Shown here in pieces: positions 12,090 through 24,173 of a DNA stretch of 64,000 nucleotides (position 1 is its first letter; each line of letters begins with the position of its first letter). Below the pieces are notes generated by a model. That model had not been told where the DNA came from and searched no databases. It saw only the letters and a program-made list of their open reading frames with translations. This stretch comes from Antitrichia curtipendula (Eukaryota > Streptophyta > Bryopsida > Hypnales > Leucodontaceae). The translations under genes and the position numbers were made by a program. The DNA lies in the NCBI GenBank assembly GCA_951230915.1, contig OX579638.1, positions 32,960,322 through 33,024,321 of the forward strand, in the 5' to 3' direction.

Positions 12090-12352
12090 TTAAAAGGCCT
12101 TATTTGTTATATTTGGACAAATGGTAGTCTCAATTTTATCCTCGAGTCGAAGATAAACAGTCATAACTATTCAATTTTGAGACTATTTGGAAATTTGAGA
12201 CTTTAAAATATTACTATGTATAAAAACCTTTCATTGCCAAAAGGTTGCAATCTCAACTTATCCTCGACTCGAGGATAAATCCATACAATTGTTTTAGGGC
12301 AAAAGTCTCAAAATCTGTCAATTGTCCAATTATAATGAATAAGGCCTTTTAA
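12090..12352. mobile_element. MITE with TTAA flanks, about 255 bases
   Basis: The termini AAGGCCTTATT and AATAAGGCCTT are inverted and extend about 20 bases with two mismatches; TTAA flanks both sides (12090-12093, 12349-12352). A second inner inverted pair surrounds ATCCTCGA. It starts four bases after the copia target duplication. No coding capacity. TTAA, TAA and TTA cannot be separated as target site because the ends are palindromic. Confidence 0.8.
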
Positions 12353-13620
12353 CTTCAATCTCAGTGGAGATCTTTGTTAACTTTTGATTATTCACTCATT
12401 GGTGTATGACTTGCTTATGGGCCAACAAATTTACTTTTTTCACTTCTGCATTCAAGAGCTTTCTGCATTTAAAGTTTTAGGATTTTGCACAAGCATCTTA
12501 GTTTGCCACTGAGGTACTTGTGTGATATTGCTAAAAGTATTGAAATAAGTATTGAAATGAGCATCGTTCCGTAGATTGCCTTGCCTTGATTTTGTTGAAT
12601 CTTGTTGCTTGTTGAAACACGATTCCCAACCATCTTTAGCATGTAGTTGTTGAATAAATTTTACTCTTTGAAAATGTTGTTGATTATAGGTATATCCAAA
12701 ACAAACCTAAAGTTCTCACATAGTAGCTTGTGGGAAATGAAGAGTCCCTCTTGGATAAGGCTTGGAATTAGGTTTAATTGCCTTACATACAATAGCTCTA
12801 CGAAATGTCAAGTAATCATAGATATACAATATCTCGGATTCTTTTTAAAATATCATTTCCAATATACTATGCCTAGTCTCAACATATGGACCTCAAGAAA
12901 ATATGTCTTTTTCATTCTTTTTATGAAATTTTATTCTATTTTTAGTTTCACATATCAACAACATCCACTTTTTCAAATCCTTAATTGTTCCAGCAAGAAG
13001 ATCGTATGTTTCACACAAGAATTGTTTGAATAAGTCCCTTAGACTAACTTTTCAATGTACTCTCTACTCCTTCAATCTGATTGCTCGGGAGACAAGAGGG
13101 GAGACAATGAGATCAGAAGTCAAACAATTTGAATGTAAGATAATGAGCTATAGATAATGATGTTTTGACAAGTATGCACTTTTTAACCCGTGAATAGAAG
13201 ACCTATGAAAGTGAGACAAGTATGTATATACTCTAAATTTGATTCCTTGGAAACAACTTGAATGTAAGGCAATGAGCTATATTATAAGCAATGATAGTTT
13301 AACAAGTTTGCAAAATATTCCAAAATGTCATTGAAGAATGTCCCAATTAAAGAGAAAATATATTCTATAAGAGTGCTTTTTTGTATGTCCCTAGGTCCAG
13401 TGTCTAAAGCTTGTCCCTATTTCATTGATTTCAATATTCCAATTATGAATTTAAAATTTCCAAGTTTCATCATTGAGGGTAAATAAGAAATTCCTGTTTT
13501 TTCCCGAAAGTTAAAATTCCACAAGGTCTAGCCCTGGCTCATTGGCTTGTACCTTCAAAAATAAACATAAAAAAATCCCTGACCCCAGGACACCTTTGCA
13601 GACCCCAATTTCAGACTAGA
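12353..13620. other. Intergenic, no gene seen
   Basis: AT-rich spacer between the MITE and the GC-rich SEC23 leader. The only long frame (12647-13033) has no recognisable domain and skewed composition. Short phrases such as AGGCAATGAGCTATA recur near 13265, suggesting old repeats. Confidence 0.5.
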
Positions 13621-13911
13621 GTCCGAAAGTCGTTTCCTTACGGCGGGGGGTGACCCGAGGAGACACCGGGTGCACCCCACATCATCCGGTCGAAACCCCG
13701 GTCGTCTCTCTCAAAGCTCCAGCTCGGGGACGACCTTCGCTTGCGCGCCCGGGAACGCGTCCGACGACGACGAGGAACACGACGACGCCCTCGCGCAAAA
13801 CCATTGCCAACCCCCCGCAAGCACTTGCAGGGCCCTTGGGGATCGGAGATCGAGAGATTGCCTTTGCAGGGCCCTTGAAAGGAGACATTGAGCATCGAGC
13901 AGGCCAAGGCG

Positions 13912-16900
13912 ATGGCGGAGTTTTTGGACGCCGAGGCCCAGAACGGCATTCGGATGTCCTGGAACGTATGGCCTTCCACCAAGCTGGACGCCGGCAAGTG
14001 CCACATTCCTCTGGCGGCGCTCTACACGCCTCTGCACGGCGGCGGCCACCCTTGCACGGTGCTGAATTACGCGCCCCTGCGCTGCCGGACGTGCCGCGGC
14101 GTGCTCAACCCGTTCTGCTCCGTCGACTACCACGCCAAGATCTGGATCTGCCCCTTCTGCCACCAGCGCAACCCGTTCCCTCAACAGTACGCGTCGATCT
14201 CCGAGCAGAGCGTGCCCGGGGAGCTCTGGCCGCAGTGCACCACCGTGGAGTACGAGCCCCCGCCCGCGCTCGGGAGCGAGAAGACCTCGCCGCCCGTGTT
14301 TCTGTTTGTGATTGATACATGCATTATTGAGGAGGAGCTAGGGTATCTGAAAGCTTCCTTGATGCGGGCGATCTCGTGCGTGCCGGAGAATGCCTTGGTC
14401 GGGTTGATCACATTCGGAGGGCATGTCCAGGTGCACGAATTAGGGTTTTCGGAACTCGGGTGCCCTAAAGCGTATGTGTTCCGGGGATCCAAGGAATTGA
14501 GTAAGGAGGAAGTGCTCGATCAGCTCGGATTGCCGTCCGGGCCTGGTGGGGGGTTTCAAAGAGGCGCACTTGGGATTCAATCTGCTGGTGGTGGTCCAGG
14601 TTAGGAACTTTTATTTTCTCAATGCTAGTTGTTCTCGTGTTTTTTTGAAGTTTGATGTCGATCATGCCTTGTTTATGCTTAGAAACGTGGATCGTCTTCG
14701 ACTTCACTGGAGAAGATTTTGTTCTGTTGACACAAGAATTGGTGTTTTTCTCAGTATTCTTGCTAATGAGTCCAACCAATTGTAGGATGAGTTGTTGGTA
14801 AGAGGAGTCAGTCAATAGGAGACGGGATCATGTTCCTACCCGTTTTAGTATCCTCTACCGTAGTCTTCATTATATCTCTGAGCATCGCATTGTTGAATCT
14901 CTTTTTGGATCCGATGCTAGAATTACTGTCGATTGCAAGTGTACGATAGTCAGAAGGATGCGACGGGCTAGAGATTCATGTTTCACCATGCGTGCTGAGA
15001 AATTTTGATTTCGGGTGCTGAGAGATCGACCGTGACAATGGTGATGTAGGGGCTCTCAACGGAACCTATTCAAGTGGAGTAGAAAGGTTTTTGCTGTCGG
15101 TGGCGGATTGTGAGTTCACGATTCAATCATTGCTTGACGAACTCCAAAGAGATTCCTTTCCAGTCTCTTCCGATCAAAGACCTTTGCGATGCACTGGTGC
15201 AGCTCTTAAGGTGGCAGCGGGGCTGTTAGCTGCTTGTAGTCCAGACACGGGGGCTCGAATTATAGGGTTTGTCGGTGGGCCCTGCACGGATGGTCCAGGA
15301 GTAATTGTTTCCAGGGAATTGACGGACCCCATTCGATCTCATAAAGATCTTGTCAAGGATACAGCTGCACATTTTAACAAGGCTGTGAAGTTTTATGAAG
15401 GCCTTGCAAAGCAACTCGTCTCACAGGGGCACGTGCTTGATATTTTTGCGTGTGCTGTAGATCAGGTCCGTATTCTCTGTTTTGACTTTTTGGCTACTGT
15501 TGTCGATCTGGTGTAGCGATTTCATGTCGTGCAACCTGCTCGTGTTACTGGCTGATCTTGTACAGTGATGTTTTCCTGTGCACTCTGTTTTTAGGGAACA
15601 AGCTTCTCTTCATGTGTGGTTTTTGTACTCTTGTTTTCGGATGGGGTAATCATGATTTATCAAGTTTCATTTTTGTTTCGTTTATTTATTTATTTATTTA
15701 TTTATTTGTGTGTGAAACTTACCACTGTCAATGCTGTTTTCCTGCACAGATTGGAGTGATGGAGATGAAGTGTGCGATAGAGAAGACAGGTGGTTTGGTC
15801 GTTTTGGCTGAGAGTTTCGGACATTCAGTGTTTAAGGATTCCTTCAAGCGCGTCTTTGAAACTGGCGATCATGCTCTTGACCTATCGTTTAATGGTGAAA
15901 TAGAAATTAATTGCTCGAAGGATGTAAAAGTGCAGGGTGCCATTGGTCCATGTGCTTCTCTGAGCAGAAAGGGCATTTCTACTTCAGACACGGTCGTAGG
16001 TCAAGGAGGAACCACAGCGTGGAAGATGTGTGGAGTTGATAGAAGCACAACACTGGCCTTTTTCTTTGAGGTGAATCCAACGACGCAGGGTTCAGGGGTT
16101 CAACTAGGCGGGCAGCAATTTTTCCTTCAGTTTATTACCCAGTATCAACATAGGGATGGACAGCTCAGGTTGCGGGTAGTCACAGTAACGCGTCGGTGGG
16201 GAGCATCATCTGCCAATTCAAGCACAGAAGAAATGGTGTCCGGGTTTGATCAAGAAGCTGCGACGGTTATACTAGCTCGGTGGGCGTCGTTTAAAATGGA
16301 GAGTGAAGATGAGTTTGATGCCACAAGGTTCTTGGATAGGTTGCTGATTCGGGTTTCACAACGGTTTGGGGACTATCGTAAGGAGGACCCTTCTTCATTC
16401 CGATTGGCACCTACTTTTGGTCTTCTGCCCCAATTCATGTTTAATTTACGGCGGTCTCAATTTGTACAGGTGTTTAACAACAGTCCCGATGAAACAGCGT
16501 ACTTCCGAATGGTGCTGAACCGTGAGAATGTCACAAATTCGTTGGTTATGATCCAGCCCTCACTGATATCATATTCATTAAATGGTCCTCCTGAGCCTGT
16601 TTTGCTGGACGTGGCATCTATTGCCCCGGACAGGATTCTGCTCTTGGACGCTTACTTCAGTGTAGTCGTCTTCCATGGTATGACAATTGCGCAATGGCGA
16701 ACTGCTGGGTATCACCTACAACCGGACCAAGTAGCCTTTGCTCAGTTGCTACAAGGGCCGCAAGATGATGCCCAGGGAATCATCACAGAGCGCTTTCCTG
16801 TGCCCAGATTGGTGGTTTGCGACCAGCACAAGTCTCAAGCCCGGTTCCTACTTGCAAGGTTAAATCCTTCTGCAACTTATAATTCAGCAAATATGCCTGC

Positions 16901-16988
16901 TCCGGGAGGTGACATTATCTTTACGGATGATGTGAGCTTGCAAGTCTTTGTAGAGCACTTGCAAAGGCTGGCGGTAGCCCAGTCTTGA
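13912..16988 (+). CDS. SEC23: SEC23, COPII coat GTPase-activating subunit
   Basis: Three exons: 13912-14599, 15050-15465, 15750-16988, phases 1 and 0, giving about 780 aa, the usual Sec23 length. The start is the ATG giving [14 protein letters not shown], the conserved plant Sec23 start; the upstream TTG-initiated extension is leader. The zinc-finger cysteines are C58, C61, C80 and C83 (CRTC...CPFC). The trunk domain starts near [10 protein letters not shown] and continues in exon 2 with [28 protein letters not shown] and [19 protein letters not shown]. Exon 3 carries the beta-sandwich, helical and gelsolin-like parts and ends with [15 protein letters not shown]. Sec23 pairs with Sec24 on ER exit sites, binds Sar1-GTP and stimulates its hydrolysis during vesicle budding. 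The GC-rich first exon (13.65-14.6 kb) contrasts sharply with its surroundings. Complete; no defect seen. Confidence 0.96.
14700..14890 (+). repeat. Dispersed repeat copy in SEC23 intron 1
   Basis: Weakly but collinearly similar to 19810-20110 and 60690-61040. The clearest part is around AGTCAGTCAATAGGAGACGG, with further matches down to the CTCTACC run. It is the most diverged of the three copies. Confidence 0.45.
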
Positions 16989-19935
16989 TGATCCCAGGTG
17001 ATGTATTTTTTCATCATTTGAGGTACAGTGGTAGGGAACTATGTGACAGGTAGAACAAAGAGAGTGGTGGTCAGTATTGACTTCCTTGTACCAAACATTT
17101 GCTCTCGATGCTGTCTTGATCATTAGCTCCTCCTGTAGGATTCTAGCTCCTTATTCTTCTTCCGAATCTGCACAGGCAGTGTTGTGCAGAAATCGAGATT
17201 TGAGCACTAGTCCATTGCAGACATTCTGTGAATCACCTTGGATGCCAATTCAGAGAGGAATGCAGTTACTGATGCTGGTGTGATATCATATACAGGATGT
17301 AACTAATTTCGGGTTAATTGCGTACCTTGTTTTCAGGTTTTCATATTTGACTAACCTTCTGTGGGTTCCTGCAGTTACTGTTTAATGAATTAGTGAAGTT
17401 CTTTCTAATTAGATCCGGCCTGCAGAAAGGAGGTCTAACTCGTTTTCAGATTGTCAATATATGGATGGATTGTAAGTACACGACTTGAAACTCTTGCACT
17501 AGGGCAGACGACCCATTTCCAACCACTTAAGCAATTACGCATATTTGGGGTGCAAGCTGTTTGAGTGCCAAATTTTTCTCATGTACAGAAATAGAATTTG
17601 GAAGGATTGCATATTTTTCCAGAATTTTATTACACAAAACGTAATTACTATTGAATTATTTAGTGGAAGATTTTCTTTGACCTATAATGGTCATATAAAC
17701 CTTTCTATTTCTGATCATAGACTGATTGCAAAATTGACTCAATTGCAATATTGATAGCCTTGCAGCCAATCATAATGCACCACAACTACTCCTTGAATTG
17801 ATCCACAATTTCATAGAAACATAGCAATCTATAGATTGGAAATGGAAGGGTAGTTGGAAATGGGTCGACAACTACAAATTGTATCTTATAGTGTGCATCC
17901 AATCCATTTTTGTGTATGTCTTTTGGAATTATTGCTTTGATGAAGCTAGAATTATTACCTTGATGAAGCTAAAATTTATAATGAATGATCATGACAGATT
18001 TTTAACACACTTAAAATGGTTCAGTCTTTAAATTTTAAAAAATATAAAATTCAAGAACAACATTTGAAAATAATATGTAAAAGTAATCTAAAATCGAAGT
18101 GGAATAGGTAGATCTTTTAAGTTTGTGCTCCAACGTTTGGTTGTCCGATGGATGATAGAGATTCTTTTAGTGTAGGACAAAAGTGCAACTATTCATCTTT
18201 GGAATTTTATATGAAAAGGAGATATTTCCTACAATATTTTGACTGCCAATGATTGCTTTTGTATTTTTTTTAAACCAATTATTCCAACAGCATCAAAATG
18301 GATGATTTCCACGGTCACCAGTCTATAGTTTAAGGGTTAAATTTTTTTTGTGAAGGTATCACAATCAATCTAAGTAATCAAATAAAATTATTGATCCATT
18401 TTTAGATGACACTTTTAAGTACTTATCTTAACATTGTAATTTTTAAAAAGATTATTACTTTTGCAAAATTTTATAGAATGATGAAAAACAAAGCTTCATG
18501 TAAGACTAAGATGATTGACATCCATCTTCAAGGTTTCATACAGAAATTTCTAAATTATGAAGTCAATAGAACCCAAATTGTGCATATCTTTTGGAATTAT
18601 TGCTTTGAGAATTTGGGTCTTCGAGATTTAGTTCTCTCTAGCCGCAAGTTGTGATCCTCCTAGAAAGTTCATCATGAACAGTAGGCTCTACCATCACAGA
18701 CACGCTCTTGAACAGTTTCAATTTCGAATTGTCTGTAAAGATACACGAGTCTGTACCGACATTGGCCGTGTCGATGGAGTTCAGGCACATCCACGTCTGC
18801 TGCTTCCGGTATTTGAAGGACAACAGGTCCCGCAAGAGAGAGAGAGAGTTTTTCGTGTGAGATTTGTGAGTCTGGGGTTTCTTTGAAGGTCTCTTTTGAG
18901 GTTTCCTTTGGAGAAAGGAAGCCATGGTGGACGTCTGCTGAGTGCTTGTGCTTCGGCGGTTCAAGCTTTTCTGCGGTGCTCGGAACTGGTGGGCGTTGAA
19001 TGCTGAGTCGACAACCAGTGGCGTGGTGCGAGAAAGGTTATCCTCAGATTCGCCTCGGTTTTCTGGTGGTTGTGGTATTACTTGTCTTTCTTTCAATTCT
19101 TTGTGCTCTTGCGTGTTGGAGCTTTCAGTCAATCGTAAGAGGTGTTCACGTTGTGCAAACAGAAACAGAGCTCTAGGTTAACATCTTACTGAGACAGAGC
19201 TTGGGACCCAAAAAATTCAGATGCCATGCTCTTATTGAATCAGTTCTTGAATCAGTATGTCTTGGATGCTGCTGCTTTGTTTCCTTCCTTGTTCATTAGG
19301 ATTAGGCGAACTGCTTTAAGCACGAGCTAAAAACTCTTCAGGATGCAATTATGGCACTTGGAAATTAGTTCTTATGGATGTTCAAATCTTCTGCGTTCTG
19401 AGCTCGTTTATGTTTGGCACAATCGCAGGTTCTGGCAAGTAATCTCTACAGAAATTCATACCGTGGGACTTGGAAGAGGAGGTGACCGACACGCCTGCTT
19501 TCAGGATTTCATCTCGCATGCTTGGTATGCTTTACTCCTGCGGCAACTTTTTTGGTTGTATCAGTCGTTGTCTGTAAGCTTGGGAGTAAACTAGTGGATG
19601 CAGGGACCTTGTCGGTGGGGTTTTGATGTTCAGGATCTTCTGTGCTTGTCAACATTCATCGGAGGTCTCGTCTTATGGTGAATGACCAGAGCTGTCTGTT
19701 ACATAACCTAGTCGAGCTTTCTTGTTGTCTGTAAGGTAGCTAGAGGATTCCATGTAATGTTTCTTAAAGCATTCCAGCTCCTAAAGGAGTGTGATTTTGA
19801 GCAAAAGTATACCGTTGTGGAGACATCTTTCGGGTACAAGAGCAGAATCTGTTGAGATCAATTATTTGCACTCTTTATGAAATTCTTATGTAACTTCAAC
19901 ATGGGAGGTTGCAGACCGATTTAAGGCGGACGGAA
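16989..19935. other. SEC23 3' flank and tandem-kinase upstream region
   Basis: 16989 to about 17500 probably holds the SEC23 3' UTR. 17.8-18.6 kb is AT-rich with a repeated phrase (TCTTTTGGAATTATTGCTTTGA near 17918 and 18587). 18.65-19.8 kb has more gene-like composition and a GA run at about 18835-18850, and may be promoter or spliced 5' leader of the tandem kinase. A 164-codon minus-strand frame (18638-19132) shows no domain, so it is not called. Confidence 0.4.
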
Positions 19936-20110
19936 ATGGGTCAACTACTGTCACGTGGTAACAAGCCCAACCAAGGTATGAATAGTGAGTTGCTATTGGC
20001 AACAAGGACCAGTATAGGAGGTAGGATTAGGTCCCTATCAGTTTAGTGTCCCCTTCCTTATTAATTTGGGTTGCGAATGTATTCTCATCATGTTCATTAG
20101 TCCACTTTCT
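19810..20110 (+). repeat. Dispersed repeat copy over tandem-kinase exon 1
   Basis: Collinear with 60690-61040 in the PARN intron. Shared landmarks are TGTGGAGA, ACAAGAGC, TGTTGAGATCA, ATTCTTATG, CAGTATAGGA and CACATTCTGATTCTGTTT-like text. Identity is about 70-80% in the best blocks by eye. The proposed coding exon 1 (19936-19975) lies within it. Confidence 0.65.
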
Positions 20111-23100
20111 GATTCTATTTACAATCTGTGCTCTTGTTCACAAGAAATGAAAGTAAACCTGTTAATTTTAGTTGCCTTTTGTTTGTTTGTCCTGGTGATG
20201 GCAAGCTCATTCTATGGTGCTGGCTGTCTTCCAGCTTTGAGTTTCGAACTTTGACTATTTGGTGATTGCAGGTGCCGATGTCGTGAAGCTTGATGGTTCA
20301 AGCTCTTCAGGACATTCTGAAGGTATTTTTTACTTTCTAATACCGAATCTTTGGATGTGGGGTGCTTTATACTTTATACCATGTAGAAACTTGGGTTTTG
20401 GTGTCTGGCTTTTTCCTTGTGAAACTGGGACTAACAAGTATGAACTAAAGCAATCAGCCAAGCTGTCCTTCTGATTTCCAACAGATCTGATGAACGTTTA
20501 TCATGGTTGCAAACATTGGAAGGCATTCAGCTCTTCTTTGTATGTCAGACGTGAACCTGAACAGAATCTTGGAGTTCTTTATTTCAGGTCGCGGTGCATG
20601 GGAGATTGTCATGGAGCCGATTCCGCAAGTCCGGCAAGCCTTAGAAGTCATCAAGCACGTCTGCACAATTTCCCCCAACTTGCGTGCGAATAAGCAGCAG
20701 TGCAAGCGCCTTGCCAATCGTTTCAGTGCCATTGGTGAAGGACTGAAGCGTGGTATGGGGTGGGATAAGAATTTCAATGGCGGAAAATCTTCTGATGGCA
20801 GCAGCCGAAATCACTATCCTGCTCTTGATGAGCTGCTCACTGTGCTACGAAAAGGAGAGGCTCTTGTATCGTCCTATGCTGATTCCAAAAGTATCATCAT
20901 TTTGCTTGGCCGGACAGATAACCGAGAATCATTCAAGGAGATTCACGAGGAGCTTGATACCTTGAAGGCGCAATTCGACTTCGATAGTTATAGCGAGCGT
21001 GGGCCAGTGAAAGACTTTGAATCATCCTCAGGAGACCAGAGGACGCAGGCGCTGACAGAGGATGCTAACCTGGATTTAAAGACGATGCCTTCGGACATGG
21101 CTCAAATCCAAGACTGTGAGCATACAACAGAAATGGACATGGAGAAAGTGACCCAGGTGGTGCGGGAGAAGAGTCGTCTTTCAGATTCCAGTGACGAGTT
21201 GCCCACTTATCTTAAAATTGATCTGGCCGCTATCAAAATCGAGGACCCTGTGCGCGAGGTTGTGCTTAAGAGCAAGCAAGATAACGTGAACGAGCTGGGT
21301 TGGGCTGTTGTACGTTTTGGCAAATTTATGAATATTGACTTTGCTGTGAAGGTGTTCAAATCTACTGCAACTGATCTGGCTGGTTGGAACAATAAGCAGC
21401 TGTTGATGGAGGTTGGTTCTCTCGAGAAAATGCGACACCCCCATATTGTCAAGCTAGTATTTTTCGGTCAAGATGCAGAGCAATGTGTTTTCCTAATGGA
21501 GTTGATGGATACTGATTTGCGAAACTTCATGAATGAGAGAAATATGAATTTGAAGCCTTACCCGAAACGGAAACCCCGGCCTTTCAAGCGTCCTGAAGAA
21601 CTGGACATCATAACCCAGATTGCAAAGGGCATGCTGTACATGCACACACAGAAATATGCTCATGGAGATCTCAAGTGCTCGAACATTCTGGTGAAGAAAT
21701 CTGACCAGCATCTTGACGTGAAGATTGCTGACCTTCGGGGCTCACAGAAGCTTGACAAAGTTTGGGATGAGGAGGCGTTCAAACAAGCAAGTCGGACGAG
21801 GCGGCCCCGATGGACTGCACCCGAGGCTATTAAACTCTATGATGGGGTGGAGCCTTCTAGCGACTTGTTGAAGAAAAGCGACGTCTATAGCTTCGGGATG
21901 ACTTGCTATGAAGTTGTGACAGGAAAATACCCTTTTGATGGAATAGAAAAGGACGAACTACTGAAGCAGATCCATGCAGGCGTGAGGCCGGAGCTCCCTG
22001 GCGATTTGGATGAGGATCTCAAGGGGCTCATAAGAAAGTGTTGGGATCCTGAGCCCAACAAGCGACCAGGATTTGGTGAAATCTGTTACCTTTTGGATTT
22101 TATCAGGTCGAAGAAGCCTATTGTTGTGTCTAACAACTTTTCTGGCCAAGACTTGGTGCTGAGCGTTTGGAATTGGATTCTCCACGTTTTTGTAGTCTTT
22201 GGGGGACTGCTGGGCAAAGAACCCCATGGCGAAGAACAAGATATTTCAGGTGATAATAGTGTGTGGGGCATGAAGGGCAATGGTGGGATTCAACGAAGTG
22301 AAAGTGCTCTTTCAGTACCCGAGCATCTGCGAATTCAGCGAGAAAAGCTCACGATAGTGCGACGCATTGGGAAAGGGGCTTCTGCTACAGTGTACAAGGC
22401 AACTTGGTTGGGTTGCACATTCGCTGTGAAGGATTTTACGAATCCCGCAAACATCCAAGTTCTGCAGAACGAAGTAGACTTTCTGATCAAGCTAAGTCGC
22501 CACCCTCTTATAGCGATGATGGTTGGGTTGTCCGTGGATGCAAATCAGCGGTGCTCGGTTGTGATGGAGCTCATGGATGGCAATTTGCGAGATCTGATTG
22601 AATCTCGAATGCAGAAAAGGAGGCTATGGCTTCTGAAAGGCGTAGGTGGGCCTTTTCAACTCCATGAAGCCCTGTCTATCATCTACAAGATTGCATTGGG
22701 AATGGCATTTCTACACTCCAAAGACGTGATGCATAGAGACCTGAAGTCAGCGAATGTGCTGGCGAAAGAACATGACAAGGGCTTCGACGTGAAGCTGGTG
22801 GATTTCGGTTTGTCGATAAATGAGGATGAAAGTGAAGTACGTGAAGGACATATCTTGGGTGCTGGCACTACCTTTTGGCGAGCACCTGAAGTTTTCCCAA
22901 GAGGTGCCGATTGGAAGAAGCCCGACACTGTTCAGAAGCTCGACCTGAAGGCAGCAGACGTCTACAGTTTCGCCATGACATGCTATGAAGTCTTGACAGG
23001 AAATTATCCGTTTTCGAATCTACGACCTTCAGACTATAAACGTGTGATTGACGGGGACAGACCAACGCTGCCTGCTCGGCTGCATCCAGGGCTGAAGGCG

Positions 23101-23223
23101 CTGATTGAGCAATGCTGGCATGGGGATCCTGTTAAGAGACCAAAGTTCACAGAGATATGTGAAGAACTCGAGAAGATTCAAGAGGCATTACCATTACCAA
23201 GCTCAATCTCCTCAATCTTGTAG
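19936..23223 (+). CDS. MLKL-like domain + pseudokinase + kinase tandem kinase protein
   Basis: Exons 19936-19975, 20272-20322 and 20588-23223, both junctions phase 1, about 908 aa. The start MGQLLSRG fits an N-myristoylation signal. Residues about 32-180 form a helical region (EPIPQVRQALEVIKHVC, ANKQQCKRLANR, LRKGEALVSSY) resembling the MLKL/HeLo-type N-terminal bundle. Kinase 1 (about 260-540) keeps the ATP Lys (FAVKVF, K285) and APE. However, it has a degraded Gly loop, HGD in place of HRD (389) and DLR in place of DFG (412), so it is probably a pseudokinase. A hydrophobic stretch follows (553-573). Kinase 2 (about 618-895) is intact: GKGASATV (625), FAVK (K645), HRDLKSAN (746), DFG (769), APE. 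Both belong to the TKL group by look. Plant tandem kinases and MLKLs act in immunity; that role here is inference. An internal ATG at 20503 opens the same frame through the intron and is an alternative, less likely start. Confidence 0.85.
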
Positions 23224-24173
23224 AGTGTACAATCTCATCTTGATGTTGCAGAAATGAATTTTGAGATGTTGGGAATATAAAATCAGAGGAAATGCATTTA
23301 GAGTCTCATTTTGCTATATTTGCCCTACGATCACCTGGTACCTCAGTTTCGGTTTACACTTACAGTACAAATCTGCTACCTATGCTGGAACTTTGTAGAT
23401 AATGTTGAGGGGTGCCACTAAAAGGTTCTCCACTGAGAGGTTAATGTGAACTGAATTTCTGCAGTTCTTTTGAAATCCCTTTTGAGCATAATGTGGGATT
23501 TCTAATGTGCAATGCATAAGAGGGTTATACTAAGATGGAGTATGAGTTCACCAAAGGAGTATGAGTTCAAGGAGTACATCAATTAGAACATAGTGTTTGT
23601 CACTAAGTTCTCCATTTTTTGTTCAAATTTTCATAATATTTTAAACATTTTAAAAGTGCCTATGATTTTTACAGAGAAGGATCATCAAAGTTCTCCTCGT
23701 TCATAGATCTGTCCCCACAAGCTGACAATACTTACAGAACGCTGGGCACGGCAGAGAGGCGCCACCCTCCTCTTCAAGAACACATCCGTGACCTTCGAAC
23801 CTGCAAAGGACATTTACGTTTGGTCATTCAGGACCTTTGCTCAAGGACACTCCCCTCGTGCGACGGACGAGCGCAGGGTTCTCAATCCCGGCTCCCGTGC
23901 TTTCCGCTGAAAGATCCATGTAGCTACAGAATCGCGAAGAAATACACGAAAAAGGGAACAGGGGCCTCAAAGTAAGTAAGTCAAGAATCTCAAACGACCG
24001 CCTGTCCAAAGCGGGCTCCAAAGCTGAAATCCCCTGCACGATCTCGACTTCTACCCTAAACCGCATTCTTCTCGTGGGGAGCAGGTCCCAAGTAAGTTTC
24101 ATGCTAAATGCTACTGCCTAAAGACACACAGACTATCATTGTTGCCAAGCTAGAGTATCTCATCCCTTCACAC
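23224..24173. other. Tandem-kinase 3' flank, no gene seen
   Basis: Probably 3' UTR followed by intergenic sequence. The 92-codon minus-strand frame at 23824-24102 has no recognisable motif. Confidence 0.5.

Noticed and set aside
12647..13033. 128-codon ORF upstream of SEC23
   Set aside because: Phe/Ile/Ser-rich translation of AT-rich DNA without any motif.
13650..14320. Overlapping long ORFs on both strands in SEC23 exon 1
   Set aside because: Shadows of the GC-rich exon; the Sec23 frame explains the conservation.
18638..19132. 164-codon minus-strand ORF
   Set aside because: No domain, no splice partners, Ser/Lys/Gln-rich composition; lies in probable 5' leader of the tandem kinase.
20485..20539. 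Extra 55-base exon between acceptor 20484 and a GTATGT donor
   Set aside because: Its length breaks the frame with the exon at 20588.
20503..20587. ATG at 20503 as start of the tandem kinase
   Set aside because: The ORF is open there, but the segment up to 20587 ends in a normal TTTCAG acceptor and two upstream exons join in phase. Kept only as an alternative.
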